NCBI RefSeq assembly: GCF_014649715.1
Contig: NZ_BMTO01000008.1
Span: 336,967 to 400,966, forward strand
DNA: 64,000 nt
DNA from: Streptomyces lateritius
GTDB taxonomy: Bacteria; Actinomycetota; Actinomycetes; Streptomycetales; Streptomycetaceae
Reading direction: 5' to 3'
Every line of letters begins with the position of its first letter. The stretch's first letter is position 1. The translations under genes and the position numbers were made by a program. Positions 33,323-41,851 of the stretch are shown here, one piece after another. The notes beneath the pieces are model-generated. The model was not told the DNA's origin. It saw only the letters and a program-made list of their open reading frames with translations, and made no database searches.

Positions 33323-34431
33323 AGAAGATCGACAAGGAGCGGCTGCTCCTGGGCATCGCGGCACCGCTCCTCGCGGTCGTCGCCGCCTTCCTGATCACCG
33401 CCCTGGTCCTGGCCGCCACCGGCAAGGAACCGTTCAGCGCCTTCGGCATCATGTTCGACTACGGCGTCAAGTCGGACAGCCAGGTCTACATCATCAACAA
33501 GGCGACGACCTACTACCTGGCGGGTCTCGCGGTGGCCATCGGCTTCCGCATGAACCTGTTCAACATCGGTGTCGACGGCCAGTACCGTCTCGCCGCCTTC
33601 TTCGCCGCCGCCGTCGGCGGAGCGCTGACCCTGCCGGGCATCGTCCAGATCCCGCTGATCATCATCACCGCGATGATCGTCGGCGCGATGTGGGCGGGCA
33701 TCGCGGGTGTCCTCAAGACCACCCGGGGTGTCAGCGAGGTCGTCTCCACGATCATGCTGAACTTCATCGCGACCGCGATCATCGGCTACCTCCTCCAGCC
33801 CGGCCGCCTCGGCCACCTGGACGCCGCCGGCACGGAGGTCGCCACGACCCCGCTGCCGGAGTCCTCGCACTTCTTCGAGTTCCCGACCACGCCGACCCCG
33901 ATCATCGGGTTCGTCGTGATCGCGGCCATCGCGGGCGTCGCGTACTGGTTCACGCTCGCCCGCACCCGCTTCGGCTTCGACCTGCGCACGGTCGGCCGGT
34001 CCGACACGGCCGCCGCGGCCAGCGGTGTCAACGTGAAGAAGATGGTCGTCACCTCGATGCTGCTCTCCGGCGCCATGGCCGGTCTGATCGGCATGCCGAC
34101 GCTGCTCAACGAGTCGTACGCGTACGGCAGCGGCTTCCCGCTGGGCATCGGCTTCACCGGTATCGCCATCGCGCTGCTCGGCCGTAACCACCCGGTCGGC
34201 ATCGCGCTCTCCGCCATCCTCTGGGCCTTCCTGGAGCGCGGCGCCCAGCAGCTGGAGTTCGAGGGATACGACCGCGAGATCGTCGGCGTCATGCAGGGCG
34301 TCATCGTCCTCTGCGTCGTCATCGCCTACGAGGTCGTGCGTCGCTTCGGCCTCAAGCGTCAGCAGCGCCGGGTCGGCGAGAAGCTCGCGGCCCAGGCCCG
34401 TACCAACGACAAGACGGAGGTGTCGGCGTGA
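33319..34431 (+). CDS. Nucleoside ABC importer permease 1
   Basis: 370 residues with about ten membrane helices. It is a BPD_transp_2/NupB-type permease with the EAA-like region KTTRGVSEVVSTIMLNFIATAIIGYLL and GFDLRTVGRSDTAAAASGVNVKKM. FRMNLFNIGVDGQYRLAAF is the family signature in the first half. The ATG overlaps the ATPase stop and the TGA overlaps the next GTG. It forms the membrane channel with the second permease and takes substrate from the BMP lipoprotein. Confidence 0.92.
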   Translation: MKKIDKERLLLGIAAPLLAVVAAFLITALVLAATGKEPFSAFGIMFDYGVKSDSQVYIINKATTYYLAGLAVAIGFRMNLFNIGVDGQYRLAAFFAAAVGGALTLPGIVQIPLIIITAMIVGAMWAGIAGVLKTTRGVSEVVSTIMLNFIATAIIGYLLQPGRLGHLDAAGTEVATTPLPESSHFFEFPTTPTPIIGFVVIAAIAGVAYWFTLARTRFGFDLRTVGRSDTAAAASGVNVKKMVVTSMLLSGAMAGLIGMPTLLNESYAYGSGFPLGIGFTGIAIALLGRNHPVGIALSAILWAFLERGAQQLEFEGYDREIVGVMQGVIVLCVVIAYEVVRRFGLKRQQRRVGEKLAAQARTNDKTEVSA

Positions 34432-35720
34432 GCGCCACGGCGACTTCCACCCCGCCGCCCGCGGCCCCCAAGGTGGCCGGCGGCAAGGGCGGCCGCACCC
34501 GCCGCCTCTCCCTTCCGGTGATCCTGCTGATCGTGGCGGGCGGGCTCATCGCCCTCTCCGCCGTCCGCGCCATCACCGGCGCGCAGGACCTCACCTCGGC
34601 GGGCCAGATCAGCGCCGCGCTCTCCCTCGCCGTGCCGATCGGCCTCGCCGGTCTCGGCGGTCTGTGGGCCGAACGCGCGGGCGTGGTCAACATCGGCCTC
34701 GAAGGCATGATGATCCTCGGCACGTTCTTCGGTGCCTGGGCCGGCTGGCAGACCGACCCCTGGCTCGGCGTCCTCGCCGGCATCGTGGGCGGCATGCTCG
34801 GCGGTCTGCTGCACGCGGTCGCCACCGTCACCTTCGGTGTCGACCACATCATCTCCGGTATCGCGATCAACATCCTGGCGCTCGGTGTCACCACCTACTT
34901 CGCCAAGCTGTGGTTCAACACCGGCGAGGCCGCGGCCAAGGGCGGCAGCCCCAAGCAGTCCCCGCCGGCCGAGGACATCACCGCGATCACCGTTCCGGGG
35001 GTGTCCGACTGGCTGGCCGACATCGAGAAGCACCACTGGTTCCTGGTCTCGGACCTCGCCGGCATCCTCGGCGGCCTCGTCACCAACCTCTCGCTGGTGA
35101 CGATCCTCGCCGTGCTGCTGGTGATCGGCACGTACTTCGTGCTGTGGAAGACTTCGTTCGGTCTGCGCCTGCGCTCCTGCGGCGAGAACCCGATCGCCGC
35201 CGAGTCCCTGGGCGTCAACGTCTACAAGTACAAGTACATCGCGGTGGTCGTCTCCGGCGGTCTCGCCGGTCTCGGCGGCGCGTTCCTGGCGCTGGTCACC
35301 TCCCACATCTACAACGAGGGCCAGACCGGTGGCCGCGGCTACATCGGCCTCGCCGCGATGATCTTCGGCAACTGGCGGCCGGGCGGTCTGGCCATGGGCG
35401 CGGGACTCTTCGGCTTCGCCGACGCGCTCCAGCTGCGCAGCGGCGGTGAGACCGTCCACGCGCTGCTCCTGCTGCTCTTCGCGATCCTCGTCGTCATCGC
35501 CGCGTGGAAGGTGTACCAGAAGCGCTGGATCACGGCCGCGATCAGCGCCGTCATCGCCGTCGGCGTGCTGATCTGGTACCTCGGCACGGACACGGTCCCG
35601 GTCGAGTTCGTCAGCGCCACCCCGTACGTGGTCACCCTGCTGGTGCTCTCGCTCTCCGCGCAGCGCCTGCGGATGCCGAAGGCGGACGGCATGCGGTACC
35701 GCAAGGGCGAAGGCAAGTGA
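34428..35720 (+). CDS. Nucleoside ABC importer permease 2
   Basis: 430 residues, about ten membrane helices, NupC-type. A Pro/Ala/Lys-rich cytoplasmic N-terminus (about 25 residues) is followed by GLGGLWAERAGVVNIGLEGMMILGTFFGAW (family signature), VDHIISGIAINILALGVTTYFAKLWF and SCGENPIAAESLGVNVYKYKY. GTGA overlaps join it to permease 1 upstream and cytidine deaminase downstream, so import and the first catabolic step are translated from one message. Confidence 0.92.
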   Translation: MSATATSTPPPAAPKVAGGKGGRTRRLSLPVILLIVAGGLIALSAVRAITGAQDLTSAGQISAALSLAVPIGLAGLGGLWAERAGVVNIGLEGMMILGTFFGAWAGWQTDPWLGVLAGIVGGMLGGLLHAVATVTFGVDHIISGIAINILALGVTTYFAKLWFNTGEAAAKGGSPKQSPPAEDITAITVPGVSDWLADIEKHHWFLVSDLAGILGGLVTNLSLVTILAVLLVIGTYFVLWKTSFGLRLRSCGENPIAAESLGVNVYKYKYIAVVVSGGLAGLGGAFLALVTSHIYNEGQTGGRGYIGLAAMIFGNWRPGGLAMGAGLFGFADALQLRSGGETVHALLLLLFAILVVIAAWKVYQKRWITAAISAVIAVGVLIWYLGTDTVPVEFVSATPYVVTLLVLSLSAQRLRMPKADGMRYRKGEGK

Positions 35721-36121
35721 CGACCACTGCCGGCAGCCCCGACTGGGAGGCGCTGCGGACGGCCGCCCGGGACGCCATGTCCCGCGCGTACGCCCCGTAC
35801 TCCGGCTTCCCGGTCGGCGCTGCGGCGCTCGTCGACGACGGGCGCGTGGTCGCCGGCTGCAACGTGGAGAACGCCTCGTACGGCCTCGGCCTGTGCGCCG
35901 AGTGCGGGCTCGTCTCCCAGTTGCAGGCGACCGGCGGCGGCCGGCTGACCCACTTCATCTGCGTGGACGGCCGGGGCGAGCCCCTGGTGCCGTGCGGGCG
36001 CTGCCGGCAGCTGCTGTACGAGTTCGGGGGCCCCGAACTCGTCCTGGAGACCCCGGCCGGGCTGCTGACGCTCGCGGAGATGCTTCCGCAGGCGTTCGGC
36101 CCGGACCACCTCGCGAAGTAG
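35717..36121 (+). CDS. cdd: Cytidine deaminase
   Basis: 134 residues, the usual size of the homotetrameric enzyme. Motifs: YAPYSGFPVGAAALVDDGRVVAGCNVENASYGLGLCAEC (zinc Cys and catalytic Glu) and VPCGRCRQLLYEF (two zinc Cys). It deaminates cytidine and deoxycytidine to uridine/deoxyuridine. GTG 35717 overlaps the permease stop (GTGA). A strong hairpin 8 bp after the stop ends the operon before deoA. Confidence 0.95.
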   Translation: MTTTAGSPDWEALRTAARDAMSRAYAPYSGFPVGAAALVDDGRVVAGCNVENASYGLGLCAECGLVSQLQATGGGRLTHFICVDGRGEPLVPCGRCRQLLYEFGGPELVLETPAGLLTLAEMLPQAFGPDHLAK

Positions 36122-36128
36122 TACCTCG

Positions 36129-36170
36129 GAGCGGCCCTTCCGGCACGATGGGAAGGGCCGCTCTCCCTTT
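36129..36170 (+). terminator. Terminator after cdd
   Basis: GAGCGGCCCTTCC (36129-36141) and GGAAGGGCCGCTC (36151-36163) form a perfect 13-bp stem with a 9-nt loop, followed by TCCCTTT. Confidence 0.8.
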
Positions 36171-36175
36171 CCCCC

Positions 36176-36189
36176 TCTATGCGCGTAGA
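36176..36189. promoter_or_regulatory. Nucleoside-regulon operator upstream of deoA
   Basis: TCTATGCGCGTAGA is the regulon palindrome with one mismatched pair (T for C). It lies 13 bp before the deoA start and just after the cdd terminator. Confidence 0.75.
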
Positions 36190-36201
36190 AAGAGGCACCA
36201 C

Positions 36202-37479
36202 ATGGACGTCATCTCCGTCATCCGCACCAAGCGGGACAAGGGCGAGCTGAGTCCCGAGCAGATCGACTGGGTCATCGACGCCTACACCCGCGGCGAGGTG
36301 GCCGACGAGCAGATGTCCGCGCTGGCCATGGCGATCCTGCTCAACGGCATGAACCGCGCCGAGATCGCCCGCTGGACCGCGGCGATGATCGCGAGCGGCG
36401 AGCGGATGGACTTCTCCTCGCTCTCCCGTCCCACCGCCGACAAGCACTCCACCGGCGGCGTGGGCGACAAGATCACCCTCCCGCTGGCGCCGCTGGTCGC
36501 CGCCTGCGGCGCGGCCGTGCCGCAGCTGTCGGGCCGCGGCCTCGGCCACACCGGCGGCACGCTGGACAAGCTGGAGTCCATCCCCGGCTGGCGGGCCCTG
36601 CTCTCCAACGAGGAGATGCTGCACGTCCTGGACACGACCGGCGCGGTGATCTGCGCGGCGGGTGACGGGCTGGCGCCCGCGGACAAGAAGCTCTACGCCC
36701 TGCGGGACGTCACCGGCACGGTCGAGGCCATCCCGCTGATCGCCAGCTCGATCATGTCGAAGAAGATCGCCGAGGGCACGGGCTCCCTCGTCCTGGACGT
36801 CAAGGTCGGCACCGGCGCCTTCATGAAGACGATCGAGGACGCGCGGGAGCTCGCCTCCACGATGGTCGGCCTCGGCACGGACAGCGGTGTGAAGACGGTC
36901 GCCCTTCTCACCGACATGTCGACCCCGCTCGGCCTGACGGCCGGCAACGCCCTCGAGGTCCGCGAGTCGGTCGAGGTCCTGGCCGGCGGCGGCCCGGCGG
37001 ACGTCGTCGAGCTGACGATCGCGCTGGCCCGCGAGATGCTCGAAGCGGCCGGCGTCAAGGACGCGGACCCGGCGAAGGCGCTCGCGGACGGCTCGGCGAT
37101 GGACGTCTGGCGCCGCATGATCGCGGCCCAGGGCGGCGACCCGGACGCGACCCTCCCGGTCGCCCGCGAGCACCAGGTCGTCACGGCCCCGGCCTCGGGC
37201 GTCCTCACCCGCCTCGACGCGTACGACATCGGCATCGCCGCCTGGCGTCTCGGCGCCGGCCGCGCCCGCAAGGAGGACCCGGTGCAGGCCGGCGCGGGCG
37301 TCGAACTCCACGCCAAGCCGGGCGACACGGTCACGGCGGGCCAGCCGCTGCTGACCCTGCACACGGACACCCCGGAGAAGTTCGACTACGCCCTGAAGTC
37401 CCTGGACGGAGCCTGGGACATCGCGGCCCCCGGCACCGAGTTCACCCCGACCCCGATCGTCCTGGACCGCATCGCCTGA
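36202..37479 (+). CDS. deoA: Thymidine phosphorylase
   Basis: 425 residues with the full pyrimidine-nucleoside phosphorylase layout: helical domain MDVISVIRTKRDKGELSPEQIDWVIDAYTRGEVADEQMSA, then KHSTGGVGDKITLPLAPLVAACG (phosphate loop), SGRGLGHTGGTLDKLESIPG, and SIMSKKIAEGTGSLVLDVKVGTGAFMK. It splits thymidine or deoxyuridine to base and deoxyribose-1-phosphate. ATG 36202 follows an AGAGG site. Own promoter with the regulon operator; a 15-bp hairpin lies downstream. Confidence 0.95.
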   Translation: MDVISVIRTKRDKGELSPEQIDWVIDAYTRGEVADEQMSALAMAILLNGMNRAEIARWTAAMIASGERMDFSSLSRPTADKHSTGGVGDKITLPLAPLVAACGAAVPQLSGRGLGHTGGTLDKLESIPGWRALLSNEEMLHVLDTTGAVICAAGDGLAPADKKLYALRDVTGTVEAIPLIASSIMSKKIAEGTGSLVLDVKVGTGAFMKTIEDARELASTMVGLGTDSGVKTVALLTDMSTPLGLTAGNALEVRESVEVLAGGGPADVVELTIALAREMLEAAGVKDADPAKALADGSAMDVWRRMIAAQGGDPDATLPVAREHQVVTAPASGVLTRLDAYDIGIAAWRLGAGRARKEDPVQAGAGVELHAKPGDTVTAGQPLLTLHTDTPEKFDYALKSLDGAWDIAAPGTEFTPTPIVLDRIA

Positions 37480-37521
37480 TCATTCGATCGTCTATGGCAT
37501 GTGCCCGTGGCTCATTCGGGT

Positions 37522-37555
37522 GAACGGGACCGGTGGACCTCCACCGGTCCCGTTC
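37522..37555. terminator. Terminator after deoA
   Basis: GAACGGGACCGGTGG-ACCT-CCACCGGTCCCGTTC is a perfect 15-bp stem with a 4-nt loop. There is no U-run. It stands between deoA and the minus-strand HAD gene and can work both ways. Confidence 0.75.
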
Positions 37556-37683
37556 GGCATGCTGGGCATCGTCATGTGGCACCCGGCCCCGCCAACCCCG
37601 CCCCCCTTCGACCTCACCGTCGACACCAGCGCCTTCCCCGTCGACTAGAACCGGTCAGCAGTACGCAGCCGGCTCCCTCGTGC

Positions 37684-38343
37684 TCACCCCAGCGGCTCGC
37701 TGAGCAGCCGCGGCAGTTCCCGCATGTCGTCGAAGACCAGCGTCCGCGGACCCATCAGCCGGTCCGCGCGGGTCAGCCCCCCGCAGTAGCCGAACGCCCG
37801 TATCCCGGCCGCCCGGGCCGCCGCCACGCCGTACGGGCTGTCCTCCACCACCGCGCACCGCTCCGGTGCCACCCCCATGCTCTCGGCCGCGTGCAGGAAC
37901 AGGTCCGGCGCCGGCTTGCCCCTGGCCACGTCACGGGCGCTGAACATCCGCCCCTCGAAGCGCTCCAGCAGGCCCGTACGCGTCAGATTGCGGCGGATCG
38001 TGGCATGGCTGCCGTTCGACGCCAGGCAGAACGGCACCTTCAGCGCGTCGAGCGCGTCCGTGACGCCTTCGACCATCGTCAGCTCCGCGTCCAGCGCCCG
38101 CTCGTACAGGGGCCGGTACGGCAGATGCCAGTCGGCCTCCAGAGCCCGTCCGAGCCGCTCCTCCAGGATCGCCGTGAGCACCTCGTTCGACGAACCGACG
38201 AAGTGCTCGACGATCTCCGCCTCGGTGAACTCCGCCCCGAGCGCCGCGAAGACCTCCCGGTCGACCCGGCAGTAGATCCGCTCACTGTCCACCAGAACGC
38301 CGTCACAGTCGAAGATCACCAGTTCGACAGGATCGTGAATCAT
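37684..38343 (-). CDS. HAD-superfamily phosphatase (beta-phosphoglucomutase-like)
   Basis: 219 residues, subfamily IA. The nucleophile motif is VIFDCDGVLVDSERI at residues 8-22, motif II LASNGS, Lys in GKPAPD, and motif IV VVEDSPYGVAAARAAG. A helical cap lies between motifs I and II. Members dephosphorylate small sugar phosphates or interconvert them. It starts 22 bp from a divergent STAS gene. The neighbourhood of nucleoside genes is suggestive but does not define the substrate. Confidence 0.87.
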   Translation of the reverse strand: MIHDPVELVIFDCDGVLVDSERIYCRVDREVFAALGAEFTEAEIVEHFVGSSNEVLTAILEERLGRALEADWHLPYRPLYERALDAELTMVEGVTDALDALKVPFCLASNGSHATIRRNLTRTGLLERFEGRMFSARDVARGKPAPDLFLHAAESMGVAPERCAVVEDSPYGVAAARAAGIRAFGYCGGLTRADRLMGPRTLVFDDMRELPRLLSEPLG

Positions 38344-38364
38344 GCGCGCAGCCTAGAGGTTCCG

Positions 38365-38667
38365 ATGAGTTCCGGCCGTGGCGCGGGTCTCCTTGGTGTG
38401 GACACCAGTCAACCGCTCGTTCTGACCCTGGGCGCCCGGGCCACACCGGACGAGGTCGCCCGGCTGTGCGCCGTGCTCCGGGAAGCGCCGCCCACCGATG
38501 TCGTCTGCGAGATCGGCGCGCTCGCGCACGCCGATCTCGCCGCCGTCGACGCCCTCGCCAGGCTGCGGCTCGTCGCCGGGCGGCTCGGCCACCGCCTCAC
38601 CTTCCGGGGCGCCCGGGCCGAGCTGCGGCTCCTCCTCGAACTCGTCGGCCTGGCCGGCCTCGCATGA
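38365..38667 (+). CDS. STAS-domain protein
   Basis: A 100-residue single STAS domain: LVLTLGARATPDEVARLCAVLRE, then DVVCEIGALAHADLAAVDALARLRLVAGRLGHRLTFRGARAELRLLLELVGL. The fold is that of anti-sigma-factor antagonists and of MlaB. The serine usually phosphorylated in antagonists (DxSG) is not present; the position reads AHAD. It may therefore act by binding only. It is divergent from the HAD gene and convergent with a sigma factor gene 20 bp away. Confidence 0.78.
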   Translation: MSSGRGAGLLGVDTSQPLVLTLGARATPDEVARLCAVLREAPPTDVVCEIGALAHADLAAVDALARLRLVAGRLGHRLTFRGARAELRLLLELVGLAGLA

Positions 38668-38686
38668 CGACGCCCCAGGCCCGCGC

Positions 38687-39658
38687 CTACGCCTCCAGCC
38701 GTTCCGGCATGTCGAACAGCGGGAACCACCGCTTGGTGTCCAGGAAGAAGTCCATGCCGGCCACCATGCCCTCGCGGATGTCCAGGACGATCAGCGCCCA
38801 CGGGCTGTATCCGCCCTCCGGGTCCGGGTGGTACTGCGCGAACGCCGGCGAGCCGTTGGCCACCGTCGGCACCAGCTTCGAGCCCGCGCACACCTCGCCG
38901 ACCCCGAGCATCCAGCCCACGATGTCGTCGTGTCCCCGCAGCCACAGGTCGTACGGCGGCATGGACATCGTCGCGTCCTCATGCAGGAGCGCGGTCAGCG
39001 CCTTCATGTCGTACCCCTCGAAGGCCGCGACATAGCGCTCCAGGAGCTCCTTCTGCTCCTCGTCGAGCGGGTTCGCCGGATCCGAGGCCGCCGGTTCGTT
39101 CTCGGCGAGGGTCGCGCGCGCCCGCTGGAGCGCGCTGTTGACCGAGGCGACCGTCGTCCCGAGCAGCTCGGCGACCTCGCTCGCCTTCCAGGCCAGCACC
39201 TCGCGCAGGATCAGTACCGCCCGCTGCTTGGGCGGCAGATGCTGCAGCGCGGCCACGAACGCCAGCCGCACGGTCTCGCGGGCGACCGCCGTGTCCGCCG
39301 GGTCGGCCACCGAGGGCAGCACCCGCCCGTCCGGCACCGGCTCCAGCCAGGTGATCTCCGGCCGGGCGTTCAACTGCGCCTGAGCGACCGGCGTCGCGGC
39401 CGTCAGGTCCATCGGCCGGGCCCGCCGGTTGCCGGCGTTGAGCGAGTCGAGGCAGACGTTCGTGGCGATGCGGTAGAGCCAGGAGCGCAGCGACGAGCGG
39501 CCCTCGAAGGAGTCGATGGCCCGCCAGGCGCGGACCATCGTGTCCTGCACGGCGTCCTCCGCATCGAAGGCCGAACCGAGCATGCGGTAGCAGTAACCGG
39601 TCAGTTCGGTACGGTACTTGCCGAGTTCCTCGGTCGTCGTCGTCGCGACGTCACTCAT
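38687..39658 (-). CDS. SigX5/SigJ-type sigma factor with C-terminal SnoaL-like domain
   Basis: 323 residues. Region 2 spans LTGYCYRMLGSAFDAEDAVQDTMVRAWRAIDSFEGRSSLRSWLYRIATNVCLDSL. Region 4 spans LQHLPPKQRAVLILREVLAWKASEVAELLGTTVASVNSALQRARATL. A roughly 120-residue NTF2/SnoaL-like domain (LERYVAAFEGYDMKALTALLHEDATMSMPP...) replaces a separate anti-sigma factor in this ECF class and can regulate activity in cis. ATG 39658 is preferred over GTG 39667. An 11-bp inverted repeat lies 18 bp upstream. Confidence 0.88.
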   Translation of the reverse strand: MSDVATTTTEELGKYRTELTGYCYRMLGSAFDAEDAVQDTMVRAWRAIDSFEGRSSLRSWLYRIATNVCLDSLNAGNRRARPMDLTAATPVAQAQLNARPEITWLEPVPDGRVLPSVADPADTAVARETVRLAFVAALQHLPPKQRAVLILREVLAWKASEVAELLGTTVASVNSALQRARATLAENEPAASDPANPLDEEQKELLERYVAAFEGYDMKALTALLHEDATMSMPPYDLWLRGHDDIVGWMLGVGEVCAGSKLVPTVANGSPAFAQYHPDPEGGYSPWALIVLDIREGMVAGMDFFLDTKRWFPLFDMPERLEA

Positions 39659-39675
39659 CGGGTCCACCCCACTCG

Positions 39676-39710
39676 CCCCTCATCGGCACCGACGCGATAC
39701 CGATGAGGGG
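39676..39710. terminator. Inverted repeat between sigma factor and transpeptidase genes
   Basis: CCCCTCATCGG (39676-39686) and CCGATGAGGGG (39700-39710) pair exactly across 13 nt. It is downstream of the minus-strand transpeptidase gene (30 bp from its stop) and upstream of the minus-strand sigma gene. It is a likely terminator; an operator role is also possible. Confidence 0.55.
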
Positions 39711-39739
39711 AAGTTACCGCAGCCCACTGACAGCGGCGG

Positions 39740-40435
39740 TCAGGTTCCCGGCTTGCGCCCGTAGACGAACACGTCGTCGCCGTTGCGGAGCAGATTCCAG
39801 TACGCCTTCGCGTCGGCCGGGCGCATGTTGACGCAGCCGCCCGACCCCGGCGGGTTCCACATCGACTTGGTGGTCGAGTGGAAGGCCTGGCCGCCGTCGA
39901 AGAACTGCGAGTACGGCATCGACACGTGGTAGATCGTCGACCAGTGGTTGATGCTGCGCCAGTAGATCTTCTTCGCGCCGGTACGGGTCTCGGTCCCGTC
40001 CTTGCCCGTGCGCACCGGCACCGGGCCGTACTTCAGCCGGGCGCCGTCCTGGATCCAGCTCAGCTGCCGGGTCAGGTCGACGCAGGCGATCCGGCCCTTG
40101 TTGGTCGGGCACGTGCCCGCCCGGTTGGGGTTGGTGCCCGCCGCCTTCTGCGCCAGCATCGTGTTCATCGTCCGCCAGGTCAGCGGCCCCGCGTACCCCT
40201 GGGTCGGGGTGATGCCGTGCTTGCGCTGGAATGCCTGGATGGCCTGGCAGTCGGCGAGCGACTGCCGCCCGTCCACCGGCCGCCCCAGGAACTTCTCCAC
40301 CTGCTTCTGGTACGGGCCCGTCGTCACGTTGCAGGATGCCGCCTGCGCCGGTGCCGCGCCGAGGGCGACCGTCAACGGCACCACCATCGAGGTGATGCCG
40401 AGGACGATCCCCGCCCGCTTCCGTATCACTGTCAT
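39740..40435 (-). CDS. Secreted L,D-transpeptidase-family protein
   Basis: 231 residues. A Sec signal (cleavage after AQA, about residue 28) is followed by a peptidoglycan-binding-like segment (YQKQVEKFLGRPVDGRQSLADCQAIQAFQRKHGITPTQGYAGPLTWRTMN). The YkuD domain ends SMPYSQFFDGGQAFHSTTKSMWNPPGSGGCVNMRPADAKAYW, with the catalytic Cys in SGGCVNM. ATG 40435 has the best spacing (9 nt) to GGGGAG; two starts lie just upstream. It differs from the lipoprotein enzyme at 17099 in being freely secreted. Confidence 0.88.
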   Translation of the reverse strand: MTVIRKRAGIVLGITSMVVPLTVALGAAPAQAASCNVTTGPYQKQVEKFLGRPVDGRQSLADCQAIQAFQRKHGITPTQGYAGPLTWRTMNTMLAQKAAGTNPNRAGTCPTNKGRIACVDLTRQLSWIQDGARLKYGPVPVRTGKDGTETRTGAKKIYWRSINHWSTIYHVSMPYSQFFDGGQAFHSTTKSMWNPPGSGGCVNMRPADAKAYWNLLRNGDDVFVYGRKPGT

Positions 40436-40514
40436 GATCATCAACTCCCCGTCGAGTCCTATGACTTCAGACGACCGGGAGGGCGTACCGGTTGTAACGG
40501 ATCGGGTACGGGAT

Positions 40515-41789
40515 TCAGTGGGCCGCGCGGACCCGGAGCCGGCCCGCCTCGGCGCGCGCCGCCACGCGTGCGCTGTGCGTGCCGTACAGCGTGATCGACA
40601 CGACGCCGAGGACCGCGGCCAGGCCGAGCAGGACGGTGCCCGCCCAGCCGCCCGCGTGGAAGGCGACCGCGCCGAGCGTGCCGCCCGCGCTGCTGCCCAG
40701 GTAGTACGCGGACTGGTACAGCGCCGAGGCCTGTGCCCGCCCGGTCTTCGCCGTACGGCTCACCGAGGAGGAGGCGACCGCGTGACCCGCGAAGAAGCCG
40801 GCCGTGATCAGGACCAGACCGAGCAGGACGGCGGCGAGCGCGTCGGCGAGCGAGAGCAGCAGACCGGCCGCGGTCGTACCGACGGCGAGGTACAGCGCCC
40901 CGCGCCGGCCCAGCCGGCCGACCAGCCGGCCGGCCGCGGCCGAGGAGACCGTACCGACGAGGTAGACCAGGAAGACGGAGCCGATCACGCCCTGCGGGAG
41001 CGAGAAGGGCGCCTCGGCCAGGCGGTAGCCGATGACGGTGTAGACCGCGCCGAACACCGTCATGAACAGCGCGCCGATCGCGTAGAGGCGCATCAGCAGC
41101 GGGTCGGCGAGATGGGTGCTGACGGCCCCGGCGAGGGCCTTGGGGTTGAGGGAGCCGGGGGTGAAGTGGCGGGCCTTCGGGATCAGCAGCCGGAAGACCA
41201 CCGCGCCGGCCGCGGCCATCAGGCCGACCGCGAGCAGCCCCGCGCGCCAGCCCCACGCCTGGGCCGCCCAGCCGGTGACGATCCGGCCGCTCATGCCGCC
41301 GATCGAGTTGCCCGCGACGAACAGGCCGATCGCGGCGATCAGCGCCTTCGGCCGCACCTCCTCGGCGAGATAGGCCATCGCCGAGGCCGGCACGCCCGCC
41401 AGCGCCGCGCCCTGGACCGCCCGGAGGGCGATCAGCCACTCCAGGTCCGGGGCGAAGGGGACGAGGAGTCCGACGGCGACCGCGACCACGAGCGAGGCGG
41501 TCATCATCGTGCGCCGCCCGAAGCGCTCGGAGAGGGCGCTCAGCGGCAGGACGAGGAGGGCGAGGGCGCCGGTCGCGGCGGAGACCGTCCAGGAGGCGGC
41601 GGACGCGGTGGCGCCGAACTCCGCGGAGATCGCGGGGAGGAGGGCCTGGGTGGAGTAGAGGAGCGCGAAGGCGGCGAGTCCGGCGGCGAAGAGGGCGAAG
41701 CTCATACGGCGGTGGCCGGGGGCGCCGGGGGCAAGGCGGGTGTCGGCGGCCGTGCTGGTGGCGGCCGCCTTGGTACTGGCGGAAGGCAT
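40515..41789 (-). CDS. MFS transporter (YbcL/AraJ-like efflux type)
   Basis: 424 residues, about 12 membrane helices. The N-terminal half has MSFALFAAGLAAFALLYSTQALLPAISAEFGATASAASWTVSA and the loop ALSERFGRRTMMTASLV. FVAGNSIGGMSGRIVTGWAAQAWGWR is the mid-motif of the MFS proteins that sit next to LysR genes. The substrate is not known. It is divergent from a LysR regulator across 62 bp, the usual pairing for an inducible efflux pump. Confidence 0.88.
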   Translation of the reverse strand: MPSASTKAAATSTAADTRLAPGAPGHRRMSFALFAAGLAAFALLYSTQALLPAISAEFGATASAASWTVSAATGALALLVLPLSALSERFGRRTMMTASLVVAVAVGLLVPFAPDLEWLIALRAVQGAALAGVPASAMAYLAEEVRPKALIAAIGLFVAGNSIGGMSGRIVTGWAAQAWGWRAGLLAVGLMAAAGAVVFRLLIPKARHFTPGSLNPKALAGAVSTHLADPLLMRLYAIGALFMTVFGAVYTVIGYRLAEAPFSLPQGVIGSVFLVYLVGTVSSAAAGRLVGRLGRRGALYLAVGTTAAGLLLSLADALAAVLLGLVLITAGFFAGHAVASSSVSRTAKTGRAQASALYQSAYYLGSSAGGTLGAVAFHAGGWAGTVLLGLAAVLGVVSITLYGTHSARVAARAEAGRLRVRAAH

Positions 41790-41851
41790 GTTTCGAACGT
41801 AGGCCGATCCTTTTCATGCGTCCAATGCACGGAACTGCTGTAATCGTTCCC

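Noticed and set aside
37559..37648. A 29-codon ORF after deoA (Pro-rich)
   Set aside because: It begins next to the terminator hairpin, has no ribosome site and no known match; too weak to call.
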